Notes: generated from the letters alone by a model not told the origin. 64,000 bases of DNA from an uncultured Clostridia bacterium (GCA_947629665.1 CANREJ010000004.1:1-64000); one strand, 5' to 3'. Positions 9,091 to 18,665 are shown, numbered from the stretch's first letter. Numbers and translations: made by a program.

Positions 9091-9112
9091 AAGGGGAGTG
9101 ATGAAATAAAAT
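9084..9112 (+). promoter_or_regulatory. Probable promoter of the V-ATPase operon
   Basis: TTGACA (9084-9089), 17 bp, TAAAAT (9107-9112). A second possible -10, TATAAT at 9114-9119, would be 24 bp from the same -35 and is less likely. The leader to the first gene is about 57 nt. Confidence 0.7.
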
Positions 9113-9176
9113 ATATAATAGCGTAATAGGATAAATGTTACATAATTCAATAAAATAAATAAAGGGTTCTTAAATT

Positions 9177-9488
9177 ATGGAAGAGGGCTTAATAGCGGTA
9201 GTAGCGCAGGCTGAGGCACAGGCTGCAAAAATAAGGGAAGAAGCGCAGGCGGAAGCGGCGCAGATTATTGCCGCCGCCGAAAAGCGCGCGGCTGAAATTA
9301 TAAAAACAGCCGAAGTTTCGTGCGCAAAATACCGTAAGGAAGCTCTTGCCGCCGCCTGTGCCGAGGCGGACAACGAATATAACGCGGCAATTGCGGGGAG
9401 CGCGGCCGCGGCAAAGGAATACGCCGACGGGCTGATTGCCCGTTCGGAGGGATATGTTCTGGACGTGGTAGGGAGGCTCGCCAAGTGA
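9177..9488 (+). CDS. ntpF: V-type ATPase peripheral stalk subunit (NtpF/AhaH-like, G/H type)
   Basis: A 103-residue, alanine- and glutamate-rich protein. Residues 8-60 form an uninterrupted amphipathic helix (AQAEAQAAKIREEAQAEAAQ), as in the coiled-coil peripheral-stalk subunit that pairs with subunit E and resists rotor torque. It is the first gene of the operon, the same place as ntpF in E. hirae. Its GTGA end overlaps the GTG start of subunit I, implying translational coupling. Such short coiled coils are poorly conserved, so the identification leans on position. Confidence 0.8.
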   Translation: MEEGLIAVVAQAEAQAAKIREEAQAEAAQIIAAAEKRAAEIIKTAEVSCAKYRKEALAAACAEADNEYNAAIAGSAAAAKEYADGLIARSEGYVLDVVGRLAK

Positions 9489-11470
9489 TAGCCCAAATCA
9501 AAAAACTCAATATGGCGGCGCTTTTATACGACAGGGACGCCCTTTTGAACGTCCTCCAAAAAACAAACGCCGTCGAAATAAAGGAGCATGCCCGGGCGGA
9601 GGGTGCGTCGCCGCTCGACGGGGACGCGGAAGAACTCAACGGTTACCTCAACTCGCTTGAAGCCGCGCTCGAAATTTTGGTTTCCGCCGCGGAAAACGCC
9701 GCAAAGGCCAAAAAGGACGGCGCGGGCGCACCCGTAAAGGACGGCTTTACGGTAACGTATGACGAATTTTTCTCGGCGGGCGAAAAAAAGGAAGAGATGG
9801 ACGCGCTCGTAGCGCATATAAATGAGCTTGCAGATAAAAAGAACGCCGCCGCGGCCGAAGAGGCGCGCCTTGCCCGCTCAATAGCCGCCGCACGCCCCTA
9901 TGCCGGCATATATTCTCCATTCAACGCGTTTGCCGACACACAGCATACACGGACGCGTTTGGGCTTATTGCCTTCCGCCGCCTGGGACGGCCTTCAAAAA
10001 ACTTTAAACGAAATACCCCTCGCCGCCTACTCGTTCGAGAGCGTAGAAGGGGGCGTTGTTTTACTGATAACCGCACACAGGTCTGCATTTCCGCAGGTGG
10101 AAAGCCTTTTAACGGAGGCGGGTTTCACCCTCTGCCCCTACAATTCCCAAACCTGCGGCGCCGACCAATACAACCTTTTAATGGCGCGCCTTGCCGCCGT
10201 ACGTGAGGAGCAGACAATCGCCTCGCGCGAGCTTGCCGGGCTAACAGACTGCGTGCGCGGATTAAAAATTTACTGCGACTACGTAAACTTTTCGCTTGAA
10301 AAGGCAAACGCCGCCCAAAAAATGCTCGGCATGGAGCGCACGTTCTTTTTGGAGGCGTTCGTACCCGCGGAGAGCGAAAACGCCGTAAAGACCGCGCTGG
10401 AAAATTCGGGTTGCGCAATATGGTTTGAGTTTTCCGAGCCCGCAGAGGACGAGGAGATTCCCACGCTTTTAAAAAACAACGCGGTCATAACCAATTTCGA
10501 AACTATAACAAACATGTACTCCCCGCCCAACGCGCACGAGTTTGACCCCAACACCGTAATGGCGTTCTTTTACAGCCTGTTTTTAGGCTTTATCATGGGC
10601 GATATCGGCTACGGGCTGTTAATGCTTTTGGGCGGAGGTTTTCTTTGGTATAAAAGCAGGAAGGGCAGTGGAATCAAGAGCCTTTCGGGCGTGTTTGCAG
10701 TGGGCGGAATATTCACAATATTCTGGGGATTTTTGTTCAATTCGCTCTTTGGAATAGCGATATTGCCCAATACGATAATGCCCTCGGCGTTTGACATGTC
10801 AAGCAACACGTTCGACAACTACACGTTCATAGGCATGCAGATTCCCGCAGTGCTTGTAATCGCAATGATGCTCGGCATAAGCCAGCTTTTGGCGGGCTAC
10901 CTCTGCCGCGCGTTCGGCGAATGGCGCAAGGGCAACGTTCTGGACGGAATTTTCGACGGCCTGGTTTGGGCGCTCTTTTCCGCAGGCGTAATAATCGCCG
11001 TTTTGGGGCTTGTGGAGGAGTTCCATATGCCCTCGCAGCTCACATTGGCGGGCGGTATTACGGCGGGTGCAAGCCTTGCATGCGCCGCCCTCACCGCCGG
11101 CAGAAAGGAAAAGCTGGTCGGCAAGTTCACAAAGGGCTTCGGCGCCGTCTACGGCGTGATAAATTATGTTTCGGATATATTGAGCTACGCCCGCCTCTAC
11201 GGGCTGATGCTCTCCGGGGCGATAATAGCGCAGATAGTTTCAATGTATTCCATACAGTTTATAACGGGCGGCAACGCACTGCTTGCAATTCTGGGCGTGG
11301 TTTTAATGCTTGTGGGGCACGCCTTCAACCTTGCAATAGGCCTTTTGGGCGCATATATCCACGACGCAAGGTTGCAGTATGTGGAGTTTTACGGCAGGTT
11401 CTACACGGGCGAAGGCGAACTGTTCACGCCCTTGGGTTCCACGCACATGCACGTATATGTTGAAGGCTGA
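9485..11470 (+). CDS. ntpI: V-type ATPase subunit I (a-type stator)
   Basis: 661 residues with a GTG start overlapping the previous stop. The N-terminal half (about 1-350) is cytoplasmic and helical. From residue 357 come seven or eight membrane segments opening with the family hallmark FFYSLFLGFIMGDIGYG. Late segments contain SDILSYARLYGLMLSGAII and LVGHAFNLAIGLLGAYIHDARLQ; the SYARL arginine is the expected half-channel residue next to the rotor ring. This subunit carries the ion half-channels and links the peripheral stalks to the membrane. The length is normal for bacterial V/A-type subunit I. Confidence 0.95.
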   Translation: MIAQIKKLNMAALLYDRDALLNVLQKTNAVEIKEHARAEGASPLDGDAEELNGYLNSLEAALEILVSAAENAAKAKKDGAGAPVKDGFTVTYDEFFSAGEKKEEMDALVAHINELADKKNAAAAEEARLARSIAAARPYAGIYSPFNAFADTQHTRTRLGLLPSAAWDGLQKTLNEIPLAAYSFESVEGGVVLLITAHRSAFPQVESLLTEAGFTLCPYNSQTCGADQYNLLMARLAAVREEQTIASRELAGLTDCVRGLKIYCDYVNFSLEKANAAQKMLGMERTFFLEAFVPAESENAVKTALENSGCAIWFEFSEPAEDEEIPTLLKNNAVITNFETITNMYSPPNAHEFDPNTVMAFFYSLFLGFIMGDIGYGLLMLLGGGFLWYKSRKGSGIKSLSGVFAVGGIFTIFWGFLFNSLFGIAILPNTIMPSAFDMSSNTFDNYTFIGMQIPAVLVIAMMLGISQLLAGYLCRAFGEWRKGNVLDGIFDGLVWALFSAGVIIAVLGLVEEFHMPSQLTLAGGITAGASLACAALTAGRKEKLVGKFTKGFGAVYGVINYVSDILSYARLYGLMLSGAIIAQIVSMYSIQFITGGNALLAILGVVLMLVGHAFNLAIGLLGAYIHDARLQYVEFYGRFYTGEGELFTPLGSTHMHVYVEG

Positions 11471-11505
11471 AAAACGCGACATATATTGGGATTTTAAGGT
11501 CAAAA

Positions 11506-11522
11506 CCGCAAATTTTGCGGTA
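11506..11522 (+). promoter_or_regulatory. Intercistronic hairpin before the rotor-ring gene
   Basis: A perfect palindrome ACCGCAAA-T-TTTGCGGT lies in the 84-bp gap between subunits I and K, the longest gap in the operon. It precedes a strong SD (CGGAGG) 9 nt before the ATG at 11555. Confidence 0.5.
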
Positions 11523-11554
11523 TCAATAAGGCAATAATTCGGAGGTTAAATATT

Positions 11555-12007
11555 ATGTACACAACAGGTTACGTCATTGCAATGGTGGCGGTTGCGCTCT
11601 GCGTACTTTTGTGCGGTGTGGGCAGTTGTATCGGTCTTTTTAAGACGGGCCGCGCGGCGGCGGGAGTTTTGAGCGAGAACCCCAAAAAGTTCGGCAAGCT
11701 CATGGTTTTGGTGCTTCTCCCCGCAACGCAGGGTATCTACGGCTTCATAATCGGCATAATCGCTTCCCGCTCGCTCGTTCCCGACATGGTAACGGCGCAG
11801 GGCTGGGCGTTTGCGGGCGCAGTGCTTCCCATGATGATATCCGGCTTGGTTACGGGCATATTCCAGGGTCAGTCCGCCGTAAACTGCATATATGCGGTAG
11901 GCAAGCAGGACTCCCTCGGCGGCAAGCTCATAATCTACCCCGCCATGATAGAGTTCTACGCAATATTGGGTTTGATAATATCCATAATGCTTGTAGCGGC
12001 AATGTAA
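11555..12007 (+). CDS. ntpK: V-type ATPase subunit K (rotor ring proteolipid), Na+-type ligands
   Basis: A 150-residue, four-helix duplicated proteolipid. The only membrane carboxylate is E133 (YPAMIEFYAILGL); the first hairpin has Q59 at the equivalent site (LLPATQGIYGF). E. hirae NtpK binds Na+ through L61, T64, Q65, Q110 and E139. With E133 aligned to E139, residues at the same offsets here are L55, T58, Q59, Q104 and E133, so all five ligands are kept. I therefore infer Na+ coupling. The wider gap, hairpin and strong SD upstream fit the need for many copies per complex. Confidence 0.93.
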   Translation: MYTTGYVIAMVAVALCVLLCGVGSCIGLFKTGRAAAGVLSENPKKFGKLMVLVLLPATQGIYGFIIGIIASRSLVPDMVTAQGWAFAGAVLPMMISGLVTGIFQGQSAVNCIYAVGKQDSLGGKLIIYPAMIEFYAILGLIISIMLVAAM

Positions 12008-12016
12008 GGAAATAAA

Positions 12017-12604
12017 ATGAGCAAGGAAGATATTGTAAACCGCCTCATATCCGATGCGGAGAGCGAGGCGGCGGACATAGTAAAAGCGGCTTCGGCGCGG
12101 GCGGATGAAATTATTGCCGCCGCCGAAAAGCGTGCTTTATTGGAGCGCAGTGAAGCGGAAGCCGAAGTCGGCGGCCGGGCAAAGCGCTATGCCGACGGCA
12201 GGGCCGCGGCGGCGCGGCTGGACTCCGCAAAAATTCTGCTTGCCGAAAAGCGCAGGGTCATAGAGCAAATTTATTCAAACGCGCTCCAAAAACTGCTGGC
12301 GCTCGGCGAGAGTGAATCGGTTGCGCTCCTTGCGCGGCTGTTGGAGGAGAACGCCGAGGATGGCGACGAAATAGTTTTCGCCCAAAACTTCAAATACTCC
12401 AAAAAAGTTGCGGCGCTACCCGTAGTTGCCGCAAAAAAACTCACCGTATCCGCAGAACGCGCGCCCATTTCGGGCGGGTGCCTTCTCCGCGGCAAAAAGA
12501 GCGACAAGGATCTGTCCTACGCCGCCCTTTTGAACGCGGATATGGAGGAGCGGCAGGCGGAAATAGCCGCAAAGCTGTTTGCCGCCCAAACAAAAAAAGA
12601 TTGA
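12017..12604 (+). CDS. ntpE: V-type ATPase subunit E
   Basis: 195 residues. The N-terminal 90 or so form the peripheral-stalk helix, with ADEIIAAAEKRALLERSEAEAEV similar in character to the NtpF helix. The C-terminal domain (VAAKKLTVSAERAPISGGCLLRG) matches the globular part that binds the head. AGGA precedes the ATG by 6 nt; the gene starts 9 bp after subunit K and ends 1 bp before the subunit C start. Together with NtpF it should form the two peripheral stalks. Confidence 0.9.
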   Translation: MSKEDIVNRLISDAESEAADIVKAASARADEIIAAAEKRALLERSEAEAEVGGRAKRYADGRAAAARLDSAKILLAEKRRVIEQIYSNALQKLLALGESESVALLARLLEENAEDGDEIVFAQNFKYSKKVAALPVVAAKKLTVSAERAPISGGCLLRGKKSDKDLSYAALLNADMEERQAEIAAKLFAAQTKKD

Positions 12605-12605
12605 C

Positions 12606-13544
12606 ATGTTGGATCCTATCTACACAAACGGCGTTATAGCCGTAAAAGAACGCGGCCTTTTGGGCGAAAAACTGCTCCGCTTCACCGAAATGACGGCGGA
12701 GGAAGTTCTGCGCGCCCTTGCGGAGGCGGGTTTTGGAAGCGGCGCGGAGGAGCGCACGGGCGAAGCCCTGTGCGAGGCGGAGGAGCGCGCCCTCGATAAT
12801 TTTATACGGGAGTACGCCCCCTCCAAAACGGAGCTTATATATCTTCTTTCCCCGCGTGATTTCCACAACGCAAAGGCGCTCTGCAAGGCGCAAATACTGC
12901 ACACGGACGCGCAAAACATGCTTGCGCCCGAAGGGTTGATAGCCGTTGCGGAGCTTGCCTCGGCAGTATCCGGGCAAAACACCCTGCCGCCTTATATAGG
13001 CATGCCCATAAGCGAGGTTCTCTCGCGCGCCGATATAACGGGCGCGGAGGTCGGCGCGGTGTTTGACGGCGCGCTCTGCAAATATCTCTCGGCGTGCTGT
13101 AAATTCAGTCCCGTACTCAAAAAACTTGCGGCGGGCAGGGCGGACAGATTGAACATTCTAACGTCATTCCGCTCCGGCGGGGAGGAATTTGCGCAAAAAC
13201 TCTACGTCGGGGGCGGCAAGCTCAAACCGGGAGATTTAAGCGTACTCTTCGGGGACGAGGATGAAATTTTAACGGCATATAAAAAATCGCCCTATCTCGG
13301 CTTTATAAGGCTGTGCCTCTCGGCAAAAAACAGGGGTCTGCCGTTCACTGCGGCGGAACGCGCGCTCGAATCGTTCGAAGCGGAGTACTTCGTCCAAAAA
13401 AAGTACGAGCTGGAAGGCAAACTGCCGTTTTTGTACTATGTTTTCCGCCGCCGTGCGGAAATACAGAACGTGCGCATAATAACTGTATGTTTAAACGCGG
13501 GGCTTAACGCCCAGAGCATAAAGGAGCGCCTGCGCGCGGTTTAA
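12606..13544 (+). CDS. ntpC: V-type ATPase subunit C (rotor-ring adaptor)
   Basis: The true start is the ATG at 12606, one base after the subunit E stop; the ORF-track start at 12579 lies inside ntpE. The 312-residue, helix-rich protein is of the V/A-ATPase C/AC39 family, the funnel-shaped socket between the c-ring and the central stalk. Conserved stretches include NAKALCKAQILHTD, YIGMPISEVLSRA and the C-terminal FYYVFRRRAEIQNVRII-like helix (here LYYVFRRRAEIQNVRII). No separate SD is clear, so translation is probably coupled to subunit E. Confidence 0.92.
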   Translation: MLDPIYTNGVIAVKERGLLGEKLLRFTEMTAEEVLRALAEAGFGSGAEERTGEALCEAEERALDNFIREYAPSKTELIYLLSPRDFHNAKALCKAQILHTDAQNMLAPEGLIAVAELASAVSGQNTLPPYIGMPISEVLSRADITGAEVGAVFDGALCKYLSACCKFSPVLKKLAAGRADRLNILTSFRSGGEEFAQKLYVGGGKLKPGDLSVLFGDEDEILTAYKKSPYLGFIRLCLSAKNRGLPFTAAERALESFEAEYFVQKKYELEGKLPFLYYVFRRRAEIQNVRIITVCLNAGLNAQSIKERLRAV

Positions 13545-13558
13545 GGTAAGGAGTGGGT

Positions 13559-13882
13559 ATGACGGGCAAAATGGCGATCGTCGGGAACGGCGACAGCATA
13601 ATGGTTTTTAAGGCGGCGGGCGTTGCAACCTTTCCCGCCCAAGACGAAAAAAAAGCGCGCGAAGTTCTGCGTAAAATCGCCGCCGAATACAAAATAATTT
13701 TCCTCACGGAGGAGCTTTACAAGCCGCTTGGCGACTTTTTAAAGCGCTTCGACGAGGAGCCCTATCCCGTTGTGCTTGTAATTCCGTCGGGCAAGGGGCA
13801 AACGACCTACGGCGAGGAGTTTTTAAAGAGCGCCATGGAGCGCGCCCTCGGCGTAGACATACTTTTTAACGGTGAAAAATAA
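13559..13882 (+). CDS. ntpG: V-type ATPase subunit F (NtpG)
   Basis: 107 residues. AAGGAG ends 5 nt before the ATG at 13559, which is preferred over the GTG at 13553 that overlaps the SD. A Rossmann-like fold is suggested by MAIVGNGDSIMVFKAAGV at the N-terminus and IIFLTEELYKPL and VVLVIPSGKGQ later. In the complex it binds the central-stalk subunit D and stimulates ATPase activity. Position between C and A matches ntpG of E. hirae. Confidence 0.92.
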   Translation: MTGKMAIVGNGDSIMVFKAAGVATFPAQDEKKAREVLRKIAAEYKIIFLTEELYKPLGDFLKRFDEEPYPVVLVIPSGKGQTTYGEEFLKSAMERALGVDILFNGEK

Positions 13883-13901
13883 TATTTAAGGTATATAGAT
13901 T

Positions 13902-15668
13902 ATGACAGGCAAAACGGTTAAAATTTCCGGACCTTTGATCGTTGCGGAAAACATGGCTGACTGCAAAATGTACGACGTTGTAAAGGTCTCCGAAATGGGG
14001 CTCATAGGCGAAATTATAGAGCTCCGCGGCGACAGGGCGTCCATACAGGTCTACGAGGAAACTTCCGGGTTAGGCGTGGGCGAAAAGGTCGTATCCACGG
14101 GCGAGCCGCTCTCGGCGGAACTCGGTCCGGGGTTGCTTACGGGCATATTCGACGGAATCCAGCGCCCCCTGACCACGCTGTTTTTCAACTACGGAAGCCG
14201 CATATCCCGCGGCGTGTCCGTAAACAAGCTGGACAGGGAAAAGATATGGCATTTTACACCCAAAGTACAGGAGGGTGAAAAGGTGCAGGCGGGCGATATC
14301 CTCGGCGTCGTGCAGGAAACGGAGATTGTGGAACACCGCATAATGGTTCCCGTAGGCGTTGAAGGAGTTGTAACGCAAATAAATGAGGGCGACTTCACAA
14401 TAGAGGAAACGGTGGCCGTAATCACGGGCGCGGACGGCGAAAAAAATATATCCATGCTCACAAAATGGCCGGTGCGCCTCGGCAGACCGTATAAGGAGAA
14501 ATTATCGCCCTCGGAGCCGTTGGTAACGGGCCAGCGCGTAATCGACACGCTGTTCCCCATAGCCAAGGGCGGCGTTGCGGCCGTTCCGGGGCCTTTTGGA
14601 AGCGGCAAAACGGTAGTCCAGCACCAGCTCGCCAAGTGGGCGGACGCCGACATAATAGTTTACGTGGGCTGCGGCGAGCGCGGCAACGAAATGACGGACG
14701 TTTTAAACGAGTTCCCCGAACTCAAAGACCCCAAAACGGGCGAACCTTTGATGAAGAGAACGGTGCTCATAGCCAACACATCGGATATGCCCGTTGCCGC
14801 GCGCGAGGCGTCCATATACACGGGCATAACCATTGCCGAGTACTTCCGCGACATGGGCTACAACGTAGCCATAATGGCGGACTCCACCTCACGCTGGGCG
14901 GAGGCCCTGCGCGAAATGAGCGGAAGATTGGAGGAAATGCCGGGCGACGAGGGCTATCCCGCCTATCTTGCCAGCCGCCTTGCGGAATTTTACGAGCGTG
15001 CGGGCATAGTTAAACTTTTGGGAAAGGAGGAGAGAATAGGCTCCGTTTCCGCAATAGGCGCAGTTTCCCCTCCCGGAGGCGATTTGAGCGAACCCGTATC
15101 GCAGGGCACCCTCCGCATAGTAAAAGTGTTCTGGGGGCTTTCGGCGTCGCTCGCCTACAAGCGGCACTTCCCCGCAATCGATTGGCTTGTGAGCTACTCG
15201 CTCTACGCCGATAAAATGAAGGATTGGTACACTGCCAACGCGGGAGCAAGATTTTTGGAATACAGGCAGTTCATAATGACCAAATTGCAGGAGGAGGCGG
15301 CTCTGGACGAAATCGTCCGCCTCGTGGGCATGGACGCCCTCTCCTCGCGCGACAGGCTCATAATGGAGACGGCAAAAATAATCCGCGAGGACTATCTGCA
15401 CCAAAACGCTTTCCACGAAGTGGATACCTACACCTCAATCAAAAAACAGATGTTGATGCTCAAACTCATCTGCGACTTCTACAACCTATCGGAGGAAGCC
15501 ATAAAGAGCTACGTATCCCTCAACGACATACTCGCCTGCCCCTTCAAGGATAAAATAGGCAGGGCAAAGTATATCCCGGAGGAAAATCTTGAAGAGTTCG
15601 ACAGTATCTTTGCCGAAATGAGCGCCCAGATAAAGGCGCTTGCGCAGGGAGGTGAAGAGGATGTATAA
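13902..15668 (+). CDS. ntpA: V-type ATPase catalytic subunit A
   Basis: 588 residues, the normal length. The P-loop [11 protein letters not shown] lies near residue 230 and a Walker B-like segment at [18 protein letters not shown]. The bulge (non-homologous) region typical of A subunits covers about residues 110-190. The [10 protein letters not shown] and [12 protein letters not shown] patterns are standard for the family. It hydrolyses or makes ATP at the A/B interface. TAAGG precedes the ATG by about 10 nt, and the last 8 bases overlap the start of subunit B. Confidence 0.97.
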   Translation: MTGKTVKISGPLIVAENMADCKMYDVVKVSEMGLIGEIIELRGDRASIQVYEETSGLGVGEKVVSTGEPLSAELGPGLLTGIFDGIQRPLTTLFFNYGSRISRGVSVNKLDREKIWHFTPKVQEGEKVQAGDILGVVQETEIVEHRIMVPVGVEGVVTQINEGDFTIEETVAVITGADGEKNISMLTKWPVRLGRPYKEKLSPSEPLVTGQRVIDTLFPIAKGGVAAVPGPFGSGKTVVQHQLAKWADADIIVYVGCGERGNEMTDVLNEFPELKDPKTGEPLMKRTVLIANTSDMPVAAREASIYTGITIAEYFRDMGYNVAIMADSTSRWAEALREMSGRLEEMPGDEGYPAYLASRLAEFYERAGIVKLLGKEERIGSVSAIGAVSPPGGDLSEPVSQGTLRIVKVFWGLSASLAYKRHFPAIDWLVSYSLYADKMKDWYTANAGARFLEYRQFIMTKLQEEAALDEIVRLVGMDALSSRDRLIMETAKIIREDYLHQNAFHEVDTYTSIKKQMLMLKLICDFYNLSEEAIKSYVSLNDILACPFKDKIGRAKYIPEENLEEFDSIFAEMSAQIKALAQGGEEDV

Positions 15669-17034
15669 GGAATATAAAACCATAAAGGAAGTAGTAGGCC
15701 CCCTCATGCTTGTTGAGGGCGTGGAGGGCGTAAAATACAACGAACTCGTCGACGTTGTCTGCACCGCGGGCATACGCCGCGGCAAGGTACTCGAAGTAAA
15801 CGGCGACAGGGCGGTGGTACAGCTGTTCGAGCGTTCCCAAGGGCTGCAAATAGCCACCGCCAGGGCAAGATTTTTGGGGCACAGCCAGGAACTTGCCGTA
15901 TCGCGCGATATGCTCGGCAGGGTATTCGACGGCATGGGCAACCCCCGCGACGGCGGTGCGGCTATAATTCCCGATAAAAAATTGGATATAAACGGCGAAC
16001 CTATCAACCCCGCCGCGCGCGACTACCCCAACGAGTTCATTCAAACGGGTATATCGGCAATCGACGGCCTGAACACCCTTGTAAGGGGGCAAAAACTGCC
16101 CGTATTTTCCATGAGCGGCCTTCCCCACGCCGAGCTTGCCGCGCAGATAGCGCGCCAGGCAAAGGTGCGCGGCTCGGACGCAAAGTTTGCCGTGGTTTTT
16201 GCCGCGATAGGCATAACGTTCGAAGAGGCGCAGTACTTTGTGGACGACTTCAAGCGCACGGGCGCAATAGAGCGCACGGTGCTGTTTACCAACCTCGCCA
16301 ACGACCCCGCGGTAGAGCGCATAGCCACCCCGCGAATAGCCTTGACCTGCGCGGAATATCTTGCGTTTACCTGCGGCATGCACGTGCTTGTCATTATGAC
16401 GGATATAACCAACTACGCCGAAGCCCTGCGCGAAGTCTCCGCCGCCCGCCGCGAAATCCCCGGCAGGCGCGGCTATCCCGGCTATCTCTATACCGACCTC
16501 GCGTCCTTATATGAGCGCGCGGGCAGAATCCGCGGCAGCGAAGGCTCCATAACGCAAATTCCCATCTTGACAATGCCGGAGGACGACAAAACCCACCCCA
16601 TTCCCGACCTCACGGGCTACATCACAGAGGGGCAGATAATGCTCTCGCGCGATCTCTACAAAAAGGGGTTAAATCCCCCCATAGACGTTTTGCCCTCCCT
16701 TTCGAGGTTAAAGGACAAGGGCATAGGCAGGGGCAAAACGCGCGAGGACCACGCCGACACAATGAACCAGCTCTTTGCGGCGTATGCTCGCGGCAAGGAG
16801 TGCAAGGAGCTGTCGGCAATATTGGGCGAAGCCGCGCTTTCGGACGTGGATAAACTCTACGCAAAATTTGCCGAAGAGTTTGAAAAGCTGTACGTAAACC
16901 AGGGCTTTGAAACGAACAGAACCATTGAAGAAACGCTCGATTTGGGCTGGAAATTGCTCAAAATCCTGCCCGTGGGCGAACTCAAACGTATCCGCAGCGA
17001 ATATATAGATAAATATCTCAACAGAGAGGAATAG
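15661..17034 (+). CDS. ntpB: V-type ATPase non-catalytic subunit B
   Basis: The start is the ATG at 15661 preceded by GGAGG; the GTG at 15640 in the track lies within ntpA. 457 residues. The former P-loop is degenerate ([16 protein letters not shown]), as expected for B subunits, while the arginine-finger region [19 protein letters not shown] is present. It alternates with A in the head. The 8-bp overlap with ntpA suggests equal expression of the two. A small hairpin (GCGGA-AAAA-TCCGC, 17035-17048) follows the stop before the SD of subunit D. Confidence 0.97.
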   Translation: MYKEYKTIKEVVGPLMLVEGVEGVKYNELVDVVCTAGIRRGKVLEVNGDRAVVQLFERSQGLQIATARARFLGHSQELAVSRDMLGRVFDGMGNPRDGGAAIIPDKKLDINGEPINPAARDYPNEFIQTGISAIDGLNTLVRGQKLPVFSMSGLPHAELAAQIARQAKVRGSDAKFAVVFAAIGITFEEAQYFVDDFKRTGAIERTVLFTNLANDPAVERIATPRIALTCAEYLAFTCGMHVLVIMTDITNYAEALREVSAARREIPGRRGYPGYLYTDLASLYERAGRIRGSEGSITQIPILTMPEDDKTHPIPDLTGYITEGQIMLSRDLYKKGLNPPIDVLPSLSRLKDKGIGRGKTREDHADTMNQLFAAYARGKECKELSAILGEAALSDVDKLYAKFAEEFEKLYVNQGFETNRTIEETLDLGWKLLKILPVGELKRIRSEYIDKYLNREE

Positions 17035-17064
17035 GCGGAAAAATCCGCACATATAAGGTAGATT

Positions 17065-17682
17065 ATGGCAAGGCTCAACGTAAATCCCACAAGGATGGAG
17101 CTAAAAAAACTTAAAGCGCGCCTCACAACGGCGGTGCGCGGGCATAAACTTTTAAAGGACAAGTCGGACGAGATGATCCGCCGCTTCACCGTAATAATCC
17201 GCGAAAACAAGCGGCTGAGGCAGGAAGTGGAGGAGGAGCTGTTCCAAACGTTAAAGCAGTTCTCGGTTGCCCGCTCGGTAACCCCCGCATACAGCGCCGA
17301 AACGGCCTTTTCCATGCCCACGGTGGCTGTAAAAGCCGAGTGCGGCACAAAGACCGTTATGGGCGTGGACGTCCCCGACGTCAAACTCGTGGAAGAAAAG
17401 CGCACGGACGGCCTTCCCTACGCCTTTACTGAAATAACCAGCGAGGCCGACTATTCCGTGGGCAAAATTTCCGCGCTGCTGCCCAAACTCATCGAGCTTG
17501 CGCAAACGGAAAAAACGGTACGCCTTCTGGCGGACGAAATAGAGCGCAACAAGCGCCGTGTAAACGCGCTGGAATACGTAATGATTCCGCAGTTGGAGGA
17601 AACGATAAAATATATACGCGACAAGCTGGACGAAAACGAGCGCGCCTCAATAGTGCGGCTCATGAAAGTTAAAAACAGGTAA
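17065..17682 (+). CDS. ntpD: V-type ATPase central-stalk subunit D
   Basis: 205 residues, typical of V/A-type subunit D. The N-terminal helix RLNVNPTRMELKKLKARLTTA and the C-terminal helix VNALEYVMIPQLEETIKYIRDKLDE should pair as the coiled-coil shaft inside the A3B3 head. Last gene of the operon, followed at once by a strong terminator. The start ATG has AAGG about 9 nt upstream. E. hirae has ntpJ, a KtrB-like gene, near this end of its operon; here ktrBA lies 1.8 kb further on the other strand. Confidence 0.95.
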   Translation: MARLNVNPTRMELKKLKARLTTAVRGHKLLKDKSDEMIRRFTVIIRENKRLRQEVEEELFQTLKQFSVARSVTPAYSAETAFSMPTVAVKAECGTKTVMGVDVPDVKLVEEKRTDGLPYAFTEITSEADYSVGKISALLPKLIELAQTEKTVRLLADEIERNKRRVNALEYVMIPQLEETIKYIRDKLDENERASIVRLMKVKNR

Positions 17683-17683
17683 C

Positions 17684-17727
17684 AAAAACCGCCCTGCCGC
17701 TTAAATTTCAGCGGCAGGGCGGTTTTT
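17684..17727. terminator. Bidirectional terminator closing the V-ATPase operon
   Basis: An 18-bp perfect stem, AAAAACCGCCCTGCCGCT, with an 8-nt loop and T5 on the + strand. On the - strand the A-run becomes a U-run, so it also ends the convergent DUF1295 gene. Confidence 0.95.
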
Positions 17728-17741
17728 ATAATCATTTAAAA

Positions 17742-18647
17742 TTACCTGAAACGTTTTATAGGAAAGAGCATGCGCGTCTGCGCCTTGTATGCCTCAAACC
17801 CTTCTTTGCGTGCCTGGTGCCCGTCGGCGAGGGGTATGCTCACAAACAGGAACAGCAACGTGTTGGCAACCGCGCCCGCTATAAGGTACCACATTTGCGG
17901 CAGAGTGCAAACGGCGGCGAGCGCAATTCCCCACCACATAGTAATCTCGCCGAGATAGTTGGGGTGGCGGGAATATTTCCAAAGCCCCGTGCGGATGAAC
18001 CCGTCGGCTCCCGATTTTTTGAATTTGTGCATCTCAACGTCCGCCGTGCCCTGCAAAATCACCGCCGCAAGCGAAACGAAGCAAAATATCACGCTCCCCA
18101 CATTGAACGCGGGCGCCCTTAAAATCACGTACACCGCAGGCAGGGTACAGCCGTAAACAACCAGCGTGGGCACCATGTGTATGCCGATAAAGTTCACAAC
18201 GGGATAGAGTTTGCCCGTCTTTTCTTTAAGCATGGTATACCGCCAATCCTGGCAGTGAAGCCCCTTAAAGGTGTACGCCCAATTTGCCGTAAGCCGTATT
18301 CCCCAAACCAAAATAGCCGCCAGCATAAAAATCTGCGTTGCGCCAAGGGGCTGTATTGCCGCCCCGCCGTCAATAAGCGCAAGATTTTGCTCTATTTGCA
18401 ATATAGCAAAGGCAAAGGTAATCACAATGGGCTGTACGCTCCAATACGGGTCGTAAACGGAGGCGTTTTTGAATATAACGCTGAAAACAAAGGTTATCAC
18501 GGTTGCAATGGCGTCGGCAACCAGCAGTTTAAGCCACACCCCGTGTATGGGAATAAAAATATAGCTCACCACGCCTCCGCCCGCCGCCAGCGCGTACACA
18601 AGCGCGACAATAACAAAACTCAAAGCCCTGTTCTGTAAAATTTTCAT
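17742..18647 (-). CDS. DUF1295 family membrane protein (steroid 5-alpha-reductase/methyltransferase-like fold)
   Basis: The start is the ATG at 18647 (MKILQNRAL), with TGAGG just upstream; the ORF-track TTG at 18683 lies upstream of the predicted transcription start. About 301 residues with seven or so hydrophobic segments. The C-terminal region KYSRHPNYLGEITMWWGIAL is the DUF1295 and isoprenylcysteine-methyltransferase signature, and DPYWSVQPIVI near residue 70 is also typical. A lipid-modifying or NAD(P)H-dependent reductase role is suggested by the fold family but the substrate is unknown. Its promoter lies back to back with that of the next gene. Confidence 0.85.
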   Translation of the reverse strand: MKILQNRALSFVIVALVYALAAGGGVVSYIFIPIHGVWLKLLVADAIATVITFVFSVIFKNASVYDPYWSVQPIVITFAFAILQIEQNLALIDGGAAIQPLGATQIFMLAAILVWGIRLTANWAYTFKGLHCQDWRYTMLKEKTGKLYPVVNFIGIHMVPTLVVYGCTLPAVYVILRAPAFNVGSVIFCFVSLAAVILQGTADVEMHKFKKSGADGFIRTGLWKYSRHPNYLGEITMWWGIALAAVCTLPQMWYLIAGAVANTLLFLFVSIPLADGHQARKEGFEAYKAQTRMLFPIKRFR

Positions 18648-18665
18648 CTTGAACCTCACGGCAAT

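Noticed and set aside
9084-9119. Promoter TTGACA with TATAAT at 9114
   Set aside because: The spacer would be 24 bp. TAAAAT at 9107 gives 17 bp from the same -35.
15010-17000. Frame breaks in ntpA/ntpB
   Set aside because: The overlap of ORFs at 15640-15668 is explained by an internal GTG in the track; the true ntpB start is 15661 and both frames are intact.
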